A stretch of 64,000 bases of DNA, from contig JBGARN010000003.1 of NCBI GenBank assembly GCA_044230205.1, positions 26,523 through 90,522 of the forward strand, written 5' to 3'. A program made the position numbers and the translations under genes. The stretch is from JAEUTH01 sp044230205. Its GTDB lineage: Bacteria > Bacteroidota > Bacteroidia > AKYH767-A > OLB10. The notes below the pieces were generated by a model. That model made no database searches and was not told the DNA's origin. It saw nothing but the letters and a program-made list of their open reading frames with translations. Shown piece by piece: positions 1 through 10,540 of this stretch. Each line of letters opens with the position of its first letter. Within the stretch, counting starts at the first letter, position 1.

Positions 1-1467
1 TATTTTGGAATTACAGTAGTTGATAATTCGGTGTACTATTTAAAGCGCGGATATACAGATAATAAAACCTCACTCAAACTATTTGACTTAAAGGAAAAAA
101 AGGAAACAGATTTAGGAGAGATTGATGGTTATGAGATTACAGCCGATTTAAAAAAGATGCTCGTGATCAACAATAAAAATTATTATGTGATTGATTTGCC
201 TAAAGGAAAACTGGATTTGAAAGAATCAACAAATACAGGTGATATGAAAGTGTGGGTTGATCGCAAAGCCGAGTGGAAGCAGATTTTCAATGAATGCTGG
301 AGGCAAATGAAATATTTCTTTTATGATGCCAACATGCATGGAGTTAACTGGCAGGCCATGTATGATAAATACAACCCATTAGTGAAGTATGTAAATCATC
401 GCGCTGATTTATCGTATATCATAGGTGAGATGATTGGCGAATTAAATGTTGGCCATGCCTATGTGGGTGGGGGCGATAAACCAGCTGCTGAACGGATACC
501 AATGGGATTATTGGGTGCTGAGGTAGAAAGAGATGGCTCAGGATATTACAGGATTACCAGGATTTTAGATGGCGAAAACTGGACAGGAAAAGGCCGTTCA
601 CCGTTAACTGAAATAGGTGTAAACGCAAAGAATGGCGATTATATAGTAGCTGTTAATGGTGTATCTACCAATAACATGAATGATATTTTTTCATCGCTGG
701 TAAATATGGCTGGCAAACAGGTTGAACTGAAAATAAATAGTTCAGCATCAGAAAACGGTGCCCGCAATGTATTGGTTACACCAATTAGTGATGAAAGTGA
801 ATTATACTATTACAACTGGGTGCATAAAAATATTAAGACAGTTAGCGATGCAACTCAGGGACAGGTGGGGTATCTGCATATTCCCAACATGGGCGTTGAG
901 GGACTTAATGAATTTATCAAGCACTTTTACCCACAGTTAAATAAGAAGGCTTTAATTATTGATGACAGGGGTAATGGCGGTGGTAATGTTTCACCGATGA
1001 TAATTGAAAGACTGAATAGATCACTTGCCATGATCAGCATTGCAAGAAATACTGTACAATATTCTAATCCATTTCAGATGATAGTAGGACCAAAAGTGGT
1101 GCTGATCAACGAGTATTCAGCAAGTGATGGCGATTTGTTTCCATACCGTTTTAAGAAATACAAAATGGGTAAGGTTATAGGCAAACGCAGCTGGGGTGGT
1201 GTAGTAGGTATCAGAGGTTCGCTTCCTATTATTGATGGTGGCTATTTAAACAGGCCTGAGTTTGCGCCTTACGATACAGAAGGTAAAAACTGGATTATCG
1301 AAGGTTATGGTGTTGATCCGGATATTGTTGTTGATAATGATCCTGCAACTGAATATGCCGGTACTGATCAGCAATTACAGGTTGCTATAAATCAAATACT
1401 TGAGGACTTAAAAACGCAGGGAATCAGCCTGCCGGCCCCTCCTCCATATTCGCTTAAAAACAAGTAA
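1..1467 (+). CDS. Tricorn-type S41 peptidase, C-terminal part (5' truncated by window edge)
   Basis: The reading frame is open from base 1, so the gene starts before the window; 488 codons are present. The visible part matches the C-terminal half of tricorn proteases: end of a beta-propeller (about codons 1-70), a helical segment with the motif NVGHAYV (catalytic His of tricorn), a PDZ domain (about nt 480-790), and the S41 catalytic core with NEYSASDGD (nucleophile Ser followed by Asp) and WIIEGYGVDPD (catalytic Glu). In archaeal tricorn the residue before the His is Ser; here it is Gly. Family members hydrolyse peptides; Bacteroidota homologues are usually exported, but the N-terminus is outside the window, so location is unknown. 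The next gene is 212 nt downstream on the same strand. Confidence 0.9.
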   Translation, partial: YFGITVVDNSVYYLKRGYTDNKTSLKLFDLKEKKETDLGEIDGYEITADLKKMLVINNKNYYVIDLPKGKLDLKESTNTGDMKVWVDRKAEWKQIFNECWRQMKYFFYDANMHGVNWQAMYDKYNPLVKYVNHRADLSYIIGEMIGELNVGHAYVGGGDKPAAERIPMGLLGAEVERDGSGYYRITRILDGENWTGKGRSPLTEIGVNAKNGDYIVAVNGVSTNNMNDIFSSLVNMAGKQVELKINSSASENGARNVLVTPISDESELYYYNWVHKNIKTVSDATQGQVGYLHIPNMGVEGLNEFIKHFYPQLNKKALIIDDRGNGGGNVSPMIIERLNRSLAMISIARNTVQYSNPFQMIVGPKVVLINEYSASDGDLFPYRFKKYKMGKVIGKRSWGGVVGIRGSLPIIDGGYLNRPEFAPYDTEGKNWIIEGYGVDPDIVVDNDPATEYAGTDQQLQVAINQILEDLKTQGISLPAPPPYSLKNK

Positions 1468-1679
1468 TTAAAAGCCTGCAACGGATTATTAATTCAGGTG
1501 CGTAATATTATTTTAAAAATATCTATAAAAATGGTATTAGAAGATGGCCTGAAAATGTTGAAATTGCTGATAAAAAATAAAAAGTTGCGAATGTATGATA
1601 TATAAAATGCATACTTGACAGCGTAAGAATTCCTTAATTATGATTTTAGCTGTCCAATTAAAGAAAGCTTCTTTGTGTC

Positions 1680-4200
1680 ATGAACTTTAAAACTAATAAT
1701 AACATGAAAAGAATTTATCAATTAACACGGAGCACGTTTGCTTTGGTTGCTGTAGTAGCAAGTATTTTTGCTTTTAGTACCAAAGCGAATGCACAATTTC
1801 TCTGTGGTGCCGGATTCAGTTATACGGTATCACCAGGAGGCGTTGTAACATTTTATGATTCATCATATGTTTCAAGTGGCAATATTACAACAGCCACATG
1901 GAACTTTGGTGACGGAACAACAGGTACCGGAACTCAGGTTACGCATACCTATACCGGTTCAGGACCGTATACGGTTTGCTACACCATAGTTACATCTACA
2001 GGATGTTCTGATTCCAGCTGCCAGTATGTTTACCTTACTCCTTGCACGATTACAGGAACGTTTGCTTATGATTCCTTAATGAGCACTCTAACGGTAACAG
2101 CAAATGGTGGCACACCACCTTATTCCTACATTTGGAATAACGGTGCAAATACTCAAACCATAACCGTAAATACTCCGGGCCAGTATTGCGTTAACATCAT
2201 TGATGCTAACCAGTGCAGCCAATACCTGTGCTATACTGTTGGCGGTGGCGGAGGAACATGCTCTGCCTACTATTATTACTATCAGAGTCCTTCTGGAGGT
2301 CCTGTTAATTTTTATGGAACATTCAGCGGAACGTATGCATCTGTATTATGGAATTTTGGTGATGGCACTACTTCTACACAATTAAATCCGGTTCATACTT
2401 ATGCTAATCCGGGTGTGTATGGTGTATGCGTTACTACCTATACTGCCCTTGGTACTGTTTGTGCAACTTATTGCGATACAGTGATTGTAAATGGCGCAGG
2501 TGGTGGCTCATCAGTGCTTTGCGGAAATGTTTTTGGTGATTTGAATCAAAATGGAATTTTGGATTCTGCAGAAAACGGACTCTCAGGCCAGGTAGTTATG
2601 TTATATGGCAATGGTATACAACAAACATTCACAACTACACCAGGTGGCAATTATACTTTTAATGTGCAACCCGGAACCTATTACATTTATTACTGTACCC
2701 AGTTTCCTAATTCATTAACAGTTCCTAATGATTCGGGCGGTTGCGGATTTTATACAGTTACCATTGGTGCTAATGATACAATTTGTGGATTTGATTTTGG
2801 TGTTGCTGCCAATAGCGTTATTATTTCAGGTACAATTTTCATTGATGCCAATACCAACGGTATTATGGATGCAGGTGAATATGGAATACCATATCAGCCG
2901 GTTCAGATCGGGGTATCATGGGCATATTCAAATGCAAATGGCCAGTTCAGTATATATAAACCTACAGGTACTTACACAGTTTCTTATACGCCAACAGGTA
3001 ATTATGCACCTTATGCTTTAACAACTCCATCAAGCATTATAGTTAATGCTACTACTGCCGGAAATACCTATGGAAATAATAACTTCGGTTTAAATATACC
3101 TCCCGGAACACAGAACCTTAGTGTTTCTATCGATCCGCATACTACTATAACTCCGGGCTTCCCTGCTTGGTATGATCTTGAGGTTTGCAATATTGGAGTA
3201 ACTCCTGTTGCAGCAACCCTGGTTATGAACTATGATGGAGGTTTAACATGACTGGGCAAGTCCTGCAGCAGCAAGCAACAATACAGTTACTCATACATTA
3301 ACCTGGAATCTTGGTGTTATCAATCCCGGTGACTGTGAATATATCTGGGTTGACTTTGATGCTTCAACAGGATATGTGATTGGAACCAATGTTGTTCAAA
3401 GCGCAATGGTTACTCCTGTTACCGGCAGCGATATTGATATGAGCAACAATATTGATACGGTTCATCAAACTGTAGTAGGTTCATGGGATCCGAACAATAA
3501 GCTTGCTGTTCAAACCAATTATTCTGATCCTGCTTACCAGTTGGTATCTACCGTTAATCCTGACCAGAGTATTGAATATACCATCAACTTCCAGAATTTA
3601 GGTACAGCTCCTGCACAGAATATTGTTGTGGTTGATGAGCTTAGCAATGATGTTGACTGGAGTACCTATGAATATTCAGGCTCAAGCCATAATGCAAAAG
3701 TAAACCGTAATGGTAATGTAGTTACTTATCAGTTCTTAAACATTCAGTTACCTGATGCAACTACAAATGAACCTCAAAGCCACGGTTATGTAACTTACCG
3801 TATTAAAGCTATTAATGGTTTAGCAGCAGGACACCAGATCAGCGATTTTGCAAACATCTATTTCGATTTCAACTCACCTGTTACAACTAACAATGCTGTT
3901 ATCACTTTAATTCAGCCAAGCGGAATTAATGATAACGCAGCATCAGTAACAGTTGGTGCATATCCTAATCCTGTAAGTACAATTGCTGCATTGCAGTTCA
4001 ACCTGAAGTCGGCTTCAAATGTTGTTATTGATGTTATTAATTCAACAGGAAGCGTTCAATCACAATTGGTAAATGCTCATTTAAGCAGCGGAGTACAAAA
4101 GGTTGACTTTAATTCTTCTGAATTGGCTAATGGTATTTATACAATTCGCCTTACCGTTAATGGTCAGTCATCTTACACTAAAGTTTCTGTATCACATTAA
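1680..4200 (+). CDS. Secreted PKD/SdrD-B-like repeat protein with T9SS sorting domain (frameshifted)
   Basis: A secreted surface protein of about 840 codons. A signal peptide ends near ANA-QF. Two PKD domains follow (motifs WNFGDGTT at about residues 77 and 223), then SdrD-B-like domains (FGDLNQNGILDSAENG; FIDANTNGIMDAGEYG), a DUF11-like region (YTINFQNLGTAPA) and a C-terminal Por/T9SS sorting domain (YPNPVS...LANGIYTIRL). The frame breaks at TGA 3249-3251 and continues one frame over as DWASPAAASNN. Restoring TTT at ACATGACTGG (two missing T) gives an uninterrupted frame (2523 nt), so this looks like one gene with a homopolymer indel rather than two genes. An alternative start is the ATG at 1704. 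The function is probably adhesive or structural; no catalytic motif is visible. Confidence 0.85.
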
Positions 4201-4221
4201 CCTGGTATAACTATTAAATCA

Positions 4222-4256
4222 AAAACTCCTTCGGCTGATGCTGAAGGAGTTTTTTG
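4222..4256 (+). terminator. Rho-independent terminator after the PKD/T9SS gene
   Basis: The inverted repeat AACTCCTTCGGC-TGAT-GCTGAAGGAGTT is followed directly by a T-run. It lies 22 nt after the stop codon at 4200. Confidence 0.85.
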
Positions 4257-4318
4257 TTTTTTATAAAGTTGAATTGACTATTAAATACTCAAAGAATACA
4301 TCAGATGCATAAGCTAAG

Positions 4319-4867
4319 CTACTTTTTTAAGAGCGAATAAATGGCTGTGTCAAAAAACTTACCGTCATAAAAATAATTTTCCCTGAAGTAGGCTTCGCGC
4401 ACAAATCCTAACTTTTCAAGCAGTTTTATGGAAGCTTCGTTGGCAGGGTTTACCTGGCCTTCAATGCTGTGAAGATTTAAAACATTAAATCCATAATCCA
4501 AAACAACAGCACAAACCTCTTTCATTATTCCCTGCGACCAATATGGATGATGCAGCGTGTAGCCTATTTCAGCACGGTGGTGTTCCTTTTCAATGCGCCA
4601 TAAACCAAGAGTGCCCAGTAAAGCTTCGCTGTTTCTGTAAGTAATTTTCCAGGTAATGCCTTCATTGTTATTGAAGGAATTATCAATCCTGTCAATCATA
4701 GCATAGGCTTCATCAATTGTGGTGAACTTTTTCTTGTCCAGGTATTTCATCACCTTATTGTCACTACGCATTTCAAAAATGGCAAGTGCATCAGCTGCAA
4801 CTATTCGCTTTAATGCAAACCGTTCGGTTTCGAGTACGGGGAAATCTCCAAAATTTATTTCAAGCAT
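4319..4867 (-). CDS. GNAT family N-acetyltransferase, RimJ/RimL type
   Basis: 182 residues, normal for the RimJ/RimL-like GNAT family, which transfers acetyl from acetyl-CoA to an amino group of a protein N-terminus or small molecule. The N-terminal ETERFALKRI pattern and the segment IGYTLHHPYWSQGIMKE (beta4 and the acetyl-CoA-binding turn, about residues 101-117) are typical, as is the ending NEASIKLLEKLGF (about 144-156). There is no signal peptide, so it is cytoplasmic. It lies 32 nt downstream of the PLP-enzyme gene on the same strand and may be co-transcribed. The substrate cannot be predicted; these genes often acetylate ribosomal protein N-termini or antibiotics. Confidence 0.9.
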   Translation of the reverse strand: MLEINFGDFPVLETERFALKRIVAADALAIFEMRSDNKVMKYLDKKKFTTIDEAYAMIDRIDNSFNNNEGITWKITYRNSEALLGTLGLWRIEKEHHRAEIGYTLHHPYWSQGIMKEVCAVVLDYGFNVLNLHSIEGQVNPANEASIKLLEKLGFVREAYFRENYFYDGKFFDTAIYSLLKK

Positions 4868-4899
4868 TTTAAATCTGAATTACACAAGTGCAGCAATTA

Positions 4900-6048
4900 T
4901 TAAATCAGTTTTAGTGCATTATCTAAATCACCAATCAGCACATCAGCTTCTTCCAGCCCGATATAAAAACGAATGAAGCCAACAGGGTAACCACTGTCAT
5001 CAGCAAAGGCACATGCAGGTATGATCAGCGATTCATGTCCGCCCCAGCTTACAGCCATCAGGAAATATTTTAAGGATTCGCAGAATTTTATGACAGCATT
5101 TCTGTCGCTGGTTTTTAATACAATTGAAAACATGCCCATAGGCATGAGCATTTGTTTCTTGGCAAGTTCATATTGCGGATGCGATGGATGAAACGGGTAA
5201 TAGATGCGTTCCACCTTTGGATGTGTTTCTAAAAATGAAATTATTTTTTGAGCGCTTGCTGATGATTGCTGTAAACGCAATGGTAAGGTGCGCAACGAGC
5301 GCAGCATGAGCCATGAATTTAAAGGAGAGCTGATAGCCCCAAAATTCAGATATTCGTTCTTGTAAATTTTTTCGATCATGGCATGACTTCCGCATATGAT
5401 ACCGGCCACAACATCGCTGTGACCGTTAATATATTTTGTGGCAGAATTTATGATCAGATCAACTCCGTATTTTTCAGGATGCTGACCAACAGGTGAACAG
5501 TAACTGTTATCAATTATCGTAAGGATGTTTTTTTGTTTTGCAAGCTGGCACACCGCTTCTAAATCCTGTAACTCAAAAAACATGGTGGTAGGGCTTTCGA
5601 GATAAATGAGCCGGGTGTTAGGCTGCAATGCATTCTCAAAATTTTTAAGATCGCTTCCGTTAACAAAAGTTGTTGTAACTCCATAACGCGGAAGGAATGC
5701 AGTAAACAACTGGTAAGCCCAGTTGTATGGATGCTCCACGCATAGTACATGATCACCGGCTTTGAGTTGCGATAACACAGCAACACTTATGGCGGCAGCA
5801 CCGCTGGAAAGCACCAGGCAATCTTCAGTGCCCTGCAGCGCTGCAATTTTTTTGCACAGCATTTCTGTGGTTGGATTATTACCACGGGTATAAAGCCTGT
5901 ATTTTTTTTCATCAGTAAATGCCTTTTGCATTTGCGCAACAGTATTGAAAACAAAGTTGCTGGTTTGTATAATTGGCGGGCTTACGGCATTGTAATATTC
6001 TTCGCGCTCTTCGCCCAACTGATTGATAATGTAACTTAGGTTCATCAT
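4900..6048 (-). CDS. Trans-sulfuration family PLP-dependent enzyme (cystathionine gamma-synthase/lyase-like)
   Basis: 382 residues, the usual length for the Cys/Met-metabolism PLP family (fold type I, cytoplasmic). The PLP lysine lies in SATKYINGHSD (Lys near residue 205), and IIDNSYCSP supplies the Asp contacting the pyridine ring. The N-terminal segment PPIIQTSNFVF is family-typical. Members catalyse gamma-replacement or gamma/beta-elimination on homoserine esters, cystathionine or methionine; the exact reaction cannot be assigned from motifs. MMNLSY gives two adjacent starts. The GNAT gene follows on the same strand. No S-box or other riboswitch-like structure was recognised in the 190 nt upstream. 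Confidence 0.88.
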   Translation of the reverse strand: MMNLSYIINQLGEEREEYYNAVSPPIIQTSNFVFNTVAQMQKAFTDEKKYRLYTRGNNPTTEMLCKKIAALQGTEDCLVLSSGAAAISVAVLSQLKAGDHVLCVEHPYNWAYQLFTAFLPRYGVTTTFVNGSDLKNFENALQPNTRLIYLESPTTMFFELQDLEAVCQLAKQKNILTIIDNSYCSPVGQHPEKYGVDLIINSATKYINGHSDVVAGIICGSHAMIEKIYKNEYLNFGAISSPLNSWLMLRSLRTLPLRLQQSSASAQKIISFLETHPKVERIYYPFHPSHPQYELAKKQMLMPMGMFSIVLKTSDRNAVIKFCESLKYFLMAVSWGGHESLIIPACAFADDSGYPVGFIRFYIGLEEADVLIGDLDNALKLI

Positions 6049-6143
6049 TTCAGAAAATTAATTTTATAGAAAAAAATTTTAATACACATTTAATTTTATG
6101 CATTGATGTTTACAATTACGGCTAAGCTAATAATAATAGTTTG

Positions 6144-6206
6144 ATGCCAATTGCCAATATCCAATACTCAATATCCAATATCCAATATCCAATTTCCATC
6201 CTCCAA
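6144..6206. repeat. Period-7 tandem repeat (CCAATAT units)
   Basis: About eight degenerate heptamers (TATCCAA / TACTCAA / TTTCCAT) in tandem between the divergent PLP-enzyme and sulfatase genes. The period matches the CCTCAAA arrays near 20.4 and 23.1 kb. Confidence 0.85.
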
Positions 6207-6239
6207 ACAAATAACAAATTTATTTCGTAGCATCGCCCT

Positions 6240-8277
6240 ATGCGCCACATGCAGGTCAAGCTTTTTATAGCAGTAATCATATCATTCCTTATTTGGAACA
6301 TGAATGCTAATGCACAGCAAAATTCAAAACGTCCGAATATTATTTTCATCATGAGTGATGACCATGCCTGCAGGGCTATCAGTTGCTATGAAGGAATTAT
6401 CAATCAAACACCACAAATTGACCGTATTGCTAAAAACGGAGTGCGTTTTACCAATTGCTTTTGCACCAATGCTGTTTGCGGCCCAAGCCGTGCAACCATT
6501 TTAACCGGGCAGTTATCGCACGTTAACGGCATGGTGAATAACGAAGTGGTGTTTGATTCATCAAGCGTTACGCTGCCAAAAAATTTACGCCATGCAGGAT
6601 ATCAAACAGCTATAGTAGGTAAGTGGCATCTTAAAAGCGATCCTACAGGGTTTGACTACTGGAAGATTCTGCCGGGGCAGGGCGAATATTTTAATCCTGA
6701 TTTTATTGAGAACGGAAAAAAAATTCGTGAGCAGGGTTATGTTACAAATATTATAACCGATGGCGCTATTGATTGGATGAATAAGCGCGATACTACGCGG
6801 CCATTTTTTATAATGATTCAAAACAAAGCTCCTCACCGTCCATGGTTGCCCGAATTAAAATATGCCATGCACTACGACACAGCAACAATTGTATTACCAC
6901 AAAATTTTTATGACGAATACAGTAACCGTGCTGATGCTGCCGGGAGCCAGAAAATGACTGTAGCCAAGGATCTTGAGCCTGCAGCGGACCTTAAGATGTA
7001 TAATAAACTTGCTGATGAAAATAATTACCGGGTAGATTTTGGACGATTGAGTAAAGAAGAACAGCACAATTACGACAGCATTTATGCTGTCCGGAATAAA
7101 TCCTACTATGATAAAGTGCCAGCCGGTAAAGACCTGGCCAAATGGAAGTACAGAAGGTATATTAACGATTACCTGGCTACCATTAAAACAGTAGATGATA
7201 AGGTTGGTGATGTGCTTGATTATCTTGAGAAGCATAATCTCATTGAAAATACAATTGTTATATATACATCGGACCAGGGATTTTTTCTTGGCGAGCATGG
7301 CTGGTTTGACAAGCGTTTTATGTATGATGAAAGTTACCGCATGCCCTTGCTCATTCAATATCCTGCAAAAATAAAAGCAGGCACTGTTAACGATCAGTTA
7401 CTAATGAATATTGATTTTGCTCCTAATGCTGCTTGGATTGGGTATTAATTACCCTGCCGGTATGCAGGGACTTTCATTTGCCAATTATTTGGATACCAGC
7501 CAAAGTCTTCGCACAGCAACCTATTATCACTATTTCGAATATCCCGGTGAGCATGCTGTGAAAAGGCATTATGGCATACGAACAGAAAAGTATAAGCTCA
7601 TTCACTATTACTACGATATTGACCAGTGGGAATTGTTCGACTTGCAAAAGGATCCGAATGAAATGATGAGCGTTTATAATAACCCTCAATATACCCATGT
7701 AAAAAATGAACTTACAGCGCAGTTAAAAAAAATGCAGGCCGGCTATGGTGATACAAATTTCATAGTACCGGTGAATTATAAATTCATCAACAATAAAATT
7801 AAGAATGCTCAGTATCATTTATTGAAACAACCTTCAACAAAATATCCCGATGTGAATAAGCAATCGCTTGCTGATGGAAAAATTGAAAATCCACAATTTA
7901 TGACTACCCGATTAAATTCATGCTGGGTGGGTTTTGAAAGCGATAACTTTGAGATAACGGTTCCAATAAAGGAAAAACCCAAAGTAACAGAAATTGAAAC
8001 CCGGTTTCTTGAGCTATCTGAATCATGGATATTCAGGCCTGACAATGTTGTTTTTTATTTTACGGATAAAAACAAAACTATAGCAACATTAAAGCCTGCT
8101 GTAACAGAAGAAAAACGAGCAACTGGAGGAAGCATCATTCACTATAAAGTATTGTGCCCTGCTGATAAATTTAACAGCATAATCATAAAAGCATTCAATC
8201 ATGGTGTATGCCCGGCAGGCCATCCTGCTGAAGGGAAGCCTGCATGGATTTTTACAGATGAAGTGATTGCAAAATGA
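6240..8277 (+). CDS. Secreted arylsulfatase-type sulfatase with C-terminal accessory domain (frameshifted)
   Basis: A sulfatase of 678 residues after correcting one indel. A signal peptide ends near ANA-QQ (residue 25). Metal-binding SDDH is at 39-42, and the formylglycine site is the Cys-type CGPSR at Cys80, followed by ATILTG; GKWHLK is also present. It should hydrolyse sulfate esters, probably on polysaccharides, in the periplasm or at the cell surface. The C-terminal 130 residues end in GHPAEGKPAWIFTDEV, like the beta-sandwich tail on many Bacteroidota glycosidases. The frame breaks near 7420-7424: removing one A from CCTAATGCTG restores APMLLGLGINYPAG and an exact multiple of three. No maturase (anSME) gene is in the window, although a Cys-type sulfatase needs one. 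Start: MRHMQ or the internal Met at codon 4. Confidence 0.88.
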
Positions 8278-8392
8278 AAAATTAGAATGCTGCAGCAGTG
8301 TGAAAAAGATCAGCGTGCCGTTTTATTGGCCTCAAAAAATAACAACAGTATTTGATTCAACTTTTTACCACACCTGCGTGAGTTAAAATCTT

Positions 8393-10021
8393 TTACTCAA
8401 AAACAATCTTCCCGCTATAACTCTTTAACCCATTACTAAGGCTAACATTATAAAGCCCCTTAGCCTCTGCCTCTAAGTTGAGTTTTATTTTATCACCTGC
8501 CATGGAAAGTGTTTTTTGCTGTATGAGTTTGCCATCATTTGCATATATGCTAAGCGTTAGGTTTTTATCATTCTTAAATTCATCAGGAACTGTTATGTTG
8601 CATTTGCCCTGGTTGGGGTTGGCGTATATGAGCAGTTGGTTATGTGCCGCCTTGCCTTCATGGGTGCCTGTTATGGCAGCAAGCTTTGCTATGGCAATAT
8701 CGTTCCCGCCAAAGCATCCATAAGTAGTGCTGCCAAGTGTAATAGAATTTTGATAAAAACCGGTAGCAATAGCATTATCATTATTGTCTCTGTCAATATT
8801 ACCAAATCCTCCACCCGGAGTAATACCTAATTGCTCAACTCCAATACAATCACCTGATGAATTATAGCGGGCAACATAGTTATCAACTGCTGACATAGTT
8901 CCTGATGAAGTTATACTAATGTTACCAAACATAGCATTACCACTTATCATACGGGCAATGATATAAGCATTGCCATCACTATTCATTGCCAGTTTTCCAA
9001 AACCAGCTCCACCTGTTGCATGTAACTGTTTAACCCATTGAAAATGACCGGTGCTGTCATACTTAGCATACATTCCATCATTAATTGTAACACCTTGTGA
9101 TGAAATGGAATCATTCTCAAAATGAATTGTGCCTTTAAATCCACCTGGTAAGTAGCAATTCCCAAATGCATCAATGCCTACATCCTGTGCAAATACATCA
9201 GGTCCAAAAGTTTTCATCCAAATCAAATTTCCATCATTGGTAAATTTCATCAGCGCACCACTGTTACTATCGAGTGGAAAATAATTTGTGGTATCAACTG
9301 TTATTGTATCTCCTACCGTATTAGCCGCTAAATAAATTTCGTTGTTAAATACTTTTAGAGCATTTGGTGTAACTTTCCACAGATTATTAAATGATCCAAA
9401 AACATTAAACATTTTTTTGGCCCAAAGTACATTTCCGTTGGAATCTAATTTTATTATAAAAACTCCAGGCTGAATTGACAATGTATCAATTGAAACAACC
9501 GAACCGGTATATCCAACAGCATAAATATTTCCGAATGTGTCTGTCGTATGCAAATACAAACCTGCTTTAAATTGTTTTGCCCAAATTGCATTGCCAGCTG
9601 TATCTATCCTTGATACGAAACATCCTCCATTAGAGTTATAGAGAGTATCCGAGCCTAAAATAATGTATGATGAAAAGCCACCACCAATAATTATTGTATT
9701 TGAAGTTTTATCATAGTGAAGACCTTCTACGGCAAAGCCAGTGCCGCTAAATCTCTTTACCCACAATCTGTTGCCGGATGAATTAAATTTAGCTAGAACT
9801 GCATTATTTATTCCGCTTGTCCAAAGTGTATCATTTCCAAATATTATTTTATCGCCTTGAAAACCACCGGCCAAGTAACTATTATCTGCATCATCGGTAA
9901 TTATACCTGATAACTCTTCAACTTGATTACTGCCACAATGATAGCTCCACTGAATTTGTGCATTTAGTAAGTTGCCAGTAACCAAAATTAAAATCGTGAT
10001 TAAATATTTTTTTGCTTTCAT
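8393..10021 (-). CDS. Secreted SBBP-type beta-propeller protein with T9SS sorting domain
   Basis: 542 residues: a signal peptide (ILVTGNLLNA-Q), then about eight propeller-like repeats with the pattern D..GN..W.K.F (LDSNGNVLWAKK, FTNDGNLIWMKT, YDSTGHFQWVKQ), and a C-terminal Por sorting domain (IYANPNQGKCNITVP...AKGLYNVSLSNG). This architecture is an extracellular, surface-attached protein exported by the T9SS. No enzymatic motif is visible. Its ATG overlaps the stop of the upstream gene (ATGA at 10018-10021), so the two are translationally coupled. It ends close to the convergent sulfatase gene; no clear terminator was seen between them. Confidence 0.85.
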   Translation of the reverse strand: MKAKKYLITILILVTGNLLNAQIQWSYHCGSNQVEELSGIITDDADNSYLAGGFQGDKIIFGNDTLWTSGINNAVLAKFNSSGNRLWVKRFSGTGFAVEGLHYDKTSNTIIIGGGFSSYIILGSDTLYNSNGGCFVSRIDTAGNAIWAKQFKAGLYLHTTDTFGNIYAVGYTGSVVSIDTLSIQPGVFIIKLDSNGNVLWAKKMFNVFGSFNNLWKVTPNALKVFNNEIYLAANTVGDTITVDTTNYFPLDSNSGALMKFTNDGNLIWMKTFGPDVFAQDVGIDAFGNCYLPGGFKGTIHFENDSISSQGVTINDGMYAKYDSTGHFQWVKQLHATGGAGFGKLAMNSDGNAYIIARMISGNAMFGNISITSSGTMSAVDNYVARYNSSGDCIGVEQLGITPGGGFGNIDRDNNDNAIATGFYQNSITLGSTTYGCFGGNDIAIAKLAAITGTHEGKAAHNQLLIYANPNQGKCNITVPDEFKNDKNLTLSIYANDGKLIQQKTLSMAGDKIKLNLEAEAKGLYNVSLSNGLKSYSGKIVFE

Positions 10022-10503
10022 TGTTTTATCAATTTAATAGTTTGAACTGAAGTACCCGTTGTAAGTTGCAGCATATAAATGCCAGAAGGATAATCAGATA
10101 AGTTTAACCCCCTCCCAGAAAGCTTCTCACTGTGTAGCTTTGTTTTAGATAAGAGAACACTTTCTTTAAAATTATAACTGCACTGTGTCAACGCATAAAC
10201 ATAACCATCCTTTTCAATTACTCTTACAGTAGATGAATTAGCAAACAAGATATTTGTGCCTAATTTCTGAGCCCATAATAAATTGCCTGATGCATCCACC
10301 TTCATTACTAAACCTTTACCATCTGAAGTGGTCAATGATTTTGTCATGCCATATATTAAAAAACAACTATCTGAAGTTTGAATGACTCCTCTTGCATGTG
10401 AGCTTTCATTTTCATAAAAACTTTTTTGGTAAATTAACTGGCCTTTACAAGTTAATGCAGAAATGCAAAAACAAAAAATGAATAGTTTTATAATAGAAAA
10501 CAT
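10018..10503 (-). CDS. Short T9SS-exported propeller-like protein, apparently internally deleted
   Basis: 161 residues. A signal peptide (FIFCFCISALTCKG-Q) is followed by roughly two propeller-like repeats (SDGKGLVMKVDASGNLLWAQKLG) and then directly by the last strands of a Por sorting domain (LNLSDYPSGIYMLQLTTG). Proteins of this family usually have many repeats and a PNP motif opening the sorting domain; both are missing here. The junction near LSKTKLHSEKLSGRG looks like an in-frame deletion fusing the repeat region to the tail. It overlaps the next T9SS gene by four bases (ATGA), so it is the first gene of a two-gene operon. Confidence 0.75.
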   Translation of the reverse strand: MFSIIKLFIFCFCISALTCKGQLIYQKSFYENESSHARGVIQTSDSCFLIYGMTKSLTTSDGKGLVMKVDASGNLLWAQKLGTNILFANSSTVRVIEKDGYVYALTQCSYNFKESVLLSKTKLHSEKLSGRGLNLSDYPSGIYMLQLTTGTSVQTIKLIKQ

Positions 10504-10540
10504 TACCTTAGAAAATATTGATAAATTAATTAATGATTAC

